Shown here: positions 4,184-6,692 of the stretch, in pieces | How positions within the stretch are numbered: position 1 is the stretch's first letter | How the letters are laid out: each line of letters begins with the position of its first letter | From: Elusimicrobiota bacterium | Lineage (GTDB): Bacteria > Elusimicrobiota > Elusimicrobia > FEN-1173 | Direction: 5' to 3' | DNA length: 6,692 bases | Assembly: GCA_003158755.1 (NCBI GenBank) | Contig: PMLF01000072.1 | Coordinates: 1 to 6,692, forward strand | Position numbers and translations under genes: made by a program | Notes under the pieces: model-generated | What the model saw: the letters and a program-made list of their open reading frames with translations, nothing else | The model's database searches: none | What the model was told of the DNA's origin: nothing

Positions 4184-6692
4184 ATGAGCCTTCCCCGCGC
4201 GACCCTGAACCGCCCCATCACCACCATCATGATTTACTCGGCTTTTTGCCTCCTGGGAGTGTTTGCGCTCTTTCAACTGCCGGTGGACCTGATGCCCTCG
4301 GCCGGGGCGCCCTCCCTAACCGTTTTCGTCGGCATTCGCGGCGGCCTTCCGCCGGAAGACATCGAAAGCTTGGTCACCAAAGTGGTGGAAGAGGCGGAGG
4401 CCACCACCCAGCACCTTCGCAGCATGATGTCCGTCTCCCGCAAGGACCGGGCCGTCACCACCCTCACCTTCGAACCCGGCACCGACGTCGCCTTCTGCGC
4501 CCTCGAAGTCCAGGAGCGGCTGGCCAAGATCAAGAACAAGCTGCCCAAGGACATCGAGAAGCCCATCGTCGCCCACTACTCCGAAAACGATTACCCCGTC
4601 ATCATCCTTTCCCTCACGTCCGATAAGAAGACCCCCGAGCAATTGCGGGAGATCGTCGACAACGTGCTCAAACCCCGCCTCTCCCGCGTGACCGGAGTGG
4701 CCAACATCGAGGTGGGCGGCGGCCGCGAGCGGAAGATCCTGATTGAGCTGGACCAGCACCGCCTCGAGGGATATGGTCTGAACATCCGGGAGATCACCGG
4801 CAAGATCGGCTCCAACAACCTGAACCTCCAGACGGGGAAGACCGAGAACGAGCGCAACACCCTGCAGCTCCGCACCATGGGCCTCTACAACACCATCGAC
4901 GACATCAAGAAGCTCAACATCGCGGTCACCAAGGAGGGGTCCCGGATCAACCTGGAGGACATCGCCACGGTCCGGGACTTCTACATGGACGAGGAAAGCA
5001 AGGCGCGGCTGAACGGCAAGCCCACGGTCTCCGTGTACGTCCAAAAGGACAGTACCGGAAACACCATCCGCGTGGCCAAGCGGGTGCGGGCGGCGGTCGA
5101 GGAGTTCAAGAAGACCATGCCCCCGGGGATCGACCTGATGACGGTCTCGGATCAGTCCATCTTCATCCAGGACGCCATCGATAAGGTCATGGAGAACCTG
5201 ACGTTCGGCGCCCTGCTCACGTGGTTTGTCATCTTCCTGTTCGTCAAGGAATGGAAACACACGTCCGTGATCTTCGCCGCCGCGCCCATCACCCTCTTGA
5301 TCACCTTGGCTTTCATGTACGCCTGCCACATCGCGCTGAACGTGATGACCTTATCGGCCCTGGCCCTGGCCACCGGCATGGTCGTGGACAACGCCGCCGT
5401 GGCTCTGCAGAACATTTTGCGTCGGAAACGGATCATGCTGGCCAAGGATCCCAACGCGGACATGGGCCAGGCTTCCGTCGAAGGCGTGGAAGAGCTGGAG
5501 ATGTCCCTCGCCGCCGCCACGATCACCATCGTCGTGGTGTTCCTGCCCATCGTGTTCATCAACCAGCAGGTGAAGATCCTCTATTCGGGGCTGGCGTTCA
5601 CCATCACGTTTTCGATGATCGTGTCGCTCCTGGTGGCGCTCACCGTTGTCCCCCTGATGGCGTCCCGCCTGCCTTTGCCCGCCCATAAAGGGTATCTCCC
5701 TCCGGAGCTCAAGGCGTGGATCCAGGGTTGGTCGGTGTACGTTTGGTACTCCGTCCCCTGGCCCGGGTTCTTGGTGCGGCGGTTCCCTAAATTCCTCATT
5801 TACGGGTATGAGGCGCCTCCTCCGTCGATGGAAACGGCACCTCGCGTGCCTCCCGGGAAAGTGAAACGGTTTTTCCTCCAGGCCGGATCGTGGTTCGTCG
5901 CGGGTTGGGATATATTGAAAGAGGCCACCGCCGGTCTGCGCGCCCATCCACGGCGGACCTTTGTCCATTGGTGCGCCCAGTCCGTCCGGAAGCAGTTCTA
6001 CATTTCGGCGGGCCTGATCGCGGCCACGGCTCTGACGGTCTTCATCTACATCCGGCTCCTGCCGAAGGACTTCCTGGGGAGCACCGAGCAGAACGAGTTC
6101 GTGATCTTCGTCGAACTGCCGGCGGGAGCCAAGCTGGAAATCTCCGATCAAATCGTCGGCGCCGTGGAGAAGATCCTCCAGGATACTCCCGACATCGCGA
6201 AAGTGGTTAAGACCGCCGCCGCCCGGGTGGAGGGCTGGTCCTCCAAGATCTACGTGACGCTGGCTCCCCGGTCCGAACGGTCCCGGACCATCCCCCAGAT
6301 CATCGCCGACATCCGTCCGAAAATAACGGACATCGGTTCCCAGTACGACGCCTTCATCTACTTCTCGGAGCCCGAAGCCTCCAAGGAGTTCTTGATCGAC
6401 GTCTTCGGCCTGGACTATGACAAGCTCCGGGATCTGGCCAGCGCCATCGCCCAGAAGCTCCAGGAGGTGAAGGGCTTGACCGACATCAAGTTGCGCTACA
6501 AGCCCGGCCGGCCCGAAGTCCAGATCAACGTGGACAAGGAAAAGGCAGCCCTCTTCGGGTTCACCGTCAAGGACATCGCCGAGACCCTCCACAACCAAAT
6601 CCGGGGCATGCGGGCGACGTATTTCTACACGGAGAACATGCAGATCGAGTCCATCATCCGGTTGGAGGAGAAATACCGCAAGACACTGGAGG
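4184..6692 (+). CDS. Second RND efflux permease, AcrB/HAE1-like (RND2), 3' truncated by window
   Basis: A second, divergent RND pump subunit, open from the ATG at 4184 to the right edge (836 full codons of an expected ~1100). The start is supported by the family-typical opening 'MSLPRATLNRPITT' followed by TM1 (~12-32) and 'LPVDLMPS', and it lies 16 bases after the RND1 stop. Order: first periplasmic porter/docking lobe (~35-325), TM2 (~339-355), TM3 (~360-382), TM4 (~388-408), TM5-TM6 (to ~490), an unusually long cytoplasmic connector (497-602), TM7 (~605-625), then the second periplasmic lobe, cut in its porter/docking part. TM4 reads 'GMVVDNAAVALQNILRRK': Asp402 and Asn403 match AcrB Asp407/Asp408, and Gln409 stands where AcrB and RND1 have Glu. 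TM8-TM12, including the AcrB Lys940 position, are outside the window. Tandem unlike RND genes suggest a heteromeric pump as in MdtBC, or two alternative pumps sharing one channel. Substrate is unknown. Confidence 0.96.
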   Translation, partial: MSLPRATLNRPITTIMIYSAFCLLGVFALFQLPVDLMPSAGAPSLTVFVGIRGGLPPEDIESLVTKVVEEAEATTQHLRSMMSVSRKDRAVTTLTFEPGTDVAFCALEVQERLAKIKNKLPKDIEKPIVAHYSENDYPVIILSLTSDKKTPEQLREIVDNVLKPRLSRVTGVANIEVGGGRERKILIELDQHRLEGYGLNIREITGKIGSNNLNLQTGKTENERNTLQLRTMGLYNTIDDIKKLNIAVTKEGSRINLEDIATVRDFYMDEESKARLNGKPTVSVYVQKDSTGNTIRVAKRVRAAVEEFKKTMPPGIDLMTVSDQSIFIQDAIDKVMENLTFGALLTWFVIFLFVKEWKHTSVIFAAAPITLLITLAFMYACHIALNVMTLSALALATGMVVDNAAVALQNILRRKRIMLAKDPNADMGQASVEGVEELEMSLAAATITIVVVFLPIVFINQQVKILYSGLAFTITFSMIVSLLVALTVVPLMASRLPLPAHKGYLPPELKAWIQGWSVYVWYSVPWPGFLVRRFPKFLIYGYEAPPPSMETAPRVPPGKVKRFFLQAGSWFVAGWDILKEATAGLRAHPRRTFVHWCAQSVRKQFYISAGLIAATALTVFIYIRLLPKDFLGSTEQNEFVIFVELPAGAKLEISDQIVGAVEKILQDTPDIAKVVKTAAARVEGWSSKIYVTLAPRSERSRTIPQIIADIRPKITDIGSQYDAFIYFSEPEASKEFLIDVFGLDYDKLRDLASAIAQKLQEVKGLTDIKLRYKPGRPEVQINVDKEKAALFGFTVKDIAETLHNQIRGMRATYFYTENMQIESIIRLEEKYRKTLE
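5672..5989 (+). other. Extended Trp/Tyr/Pro-rich cytoplasmic connector of RND2
   Basis: Residues 497-602 of RND2 join TM6 to TM7. The roughly equivalent connector in AcrB is about 40 residues. This one is rich in Trp, Tyr, Phe and Pro ('WSVYVWYSVPWPGF', 'YGYEAPPPS') with scattered Arg and Lys, and it has a probable amphipathic segment around 'FLQAGSWFVAGWDILKEA'. By hand count about 30 of 106 codons end in A or T, against about 11 of the 106 codons before it. No known domain is recognised; it might lie on the inner face of the membrane. TM limits are estimates. Confidence 0.6.

Noticed and set aside
4316..5329. A 337-codon minus-strand open frame antisense to the RND2 start region
   Set aside because: It covers sequence that encodes conserved RND2 periplasmic and TM2 residues on the plus strand, and its product shows only biased composition.
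5351..6598. A 415-codon minus-strand open frame antisense to RND2
   Set aside because: Same GC-driven antisense effect; composition is Gly/Asp/His/Arg-rich, with no domain, and the plus strand encodes conserved RND sequence throughout.

Overview
The window is a continuous piece of a plus-strand operon for a tripartite RND-type efflux system in a diderm (Gram-negative-type) bacterium. It is almost entirely coding. It holds the 3' part of an outer-membrane channel gene (TolC family), a complete RND permease gene (RND1, 1105 aa), and the first ~836 codons of a second, different RND permease gene (RND2), which runs off the right edge. The DNA is GC-rich, with mostly G/C-ending codons and the standard code. 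The lineage cannot be fixed from the sequence. The divergence from AcrB/TolC and the odd outer-membrane protein loop suggest a non-enterobacterial group; from memory they recall Elusimicrobiota or deltaproteobacterial-type RND clusters, but this is only a guess.

Layout: bases 2-853 encode the TolC-family C-terminal region. Its stop overlaps the RND1 start in an ATGA tetranucleotide at 850-853. RND1 spans 850-4167. A 16-base gap follows, overlapped by a GC-rich hairpin whose loop carries the RND1 stop codon. RND2 starts at 4184. No intergenic stretch exceeds 16 bases, and I see no promoter, RNA gene, mobile element, CRISPR array or convincing strong terminator.

Functional reading: the RND pumps would take substrates from the inner membrane or periplasm and pass them, through a periplasmic adaptor, to the TolC-like channel. 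No adaptor (HlyD/MFP family) gene lies in the window, so it should be upstream of base 1, downstream of base 6692, or elsewhere. Two unlike RND genes in tandem resemble the MdtBC and MuxBC arrangement, in which two different permeases assemble into one heterotrimer; that is an inference here.

This is mainly a recognisable efflux operon, not a new kind of system. The points worth a second look are: a ~25-residue charged insert in RND1 where AcrB has a short docking-domain hairpin; a ~106-residue aromatic and proline-rich cytoplasmic connector in RND2; a local shift to A/T-ending codons in the TM6-TM7 connector of both permeases; substituted relay-region residues; and the hairpin pair at the RND1/RND2 junction.
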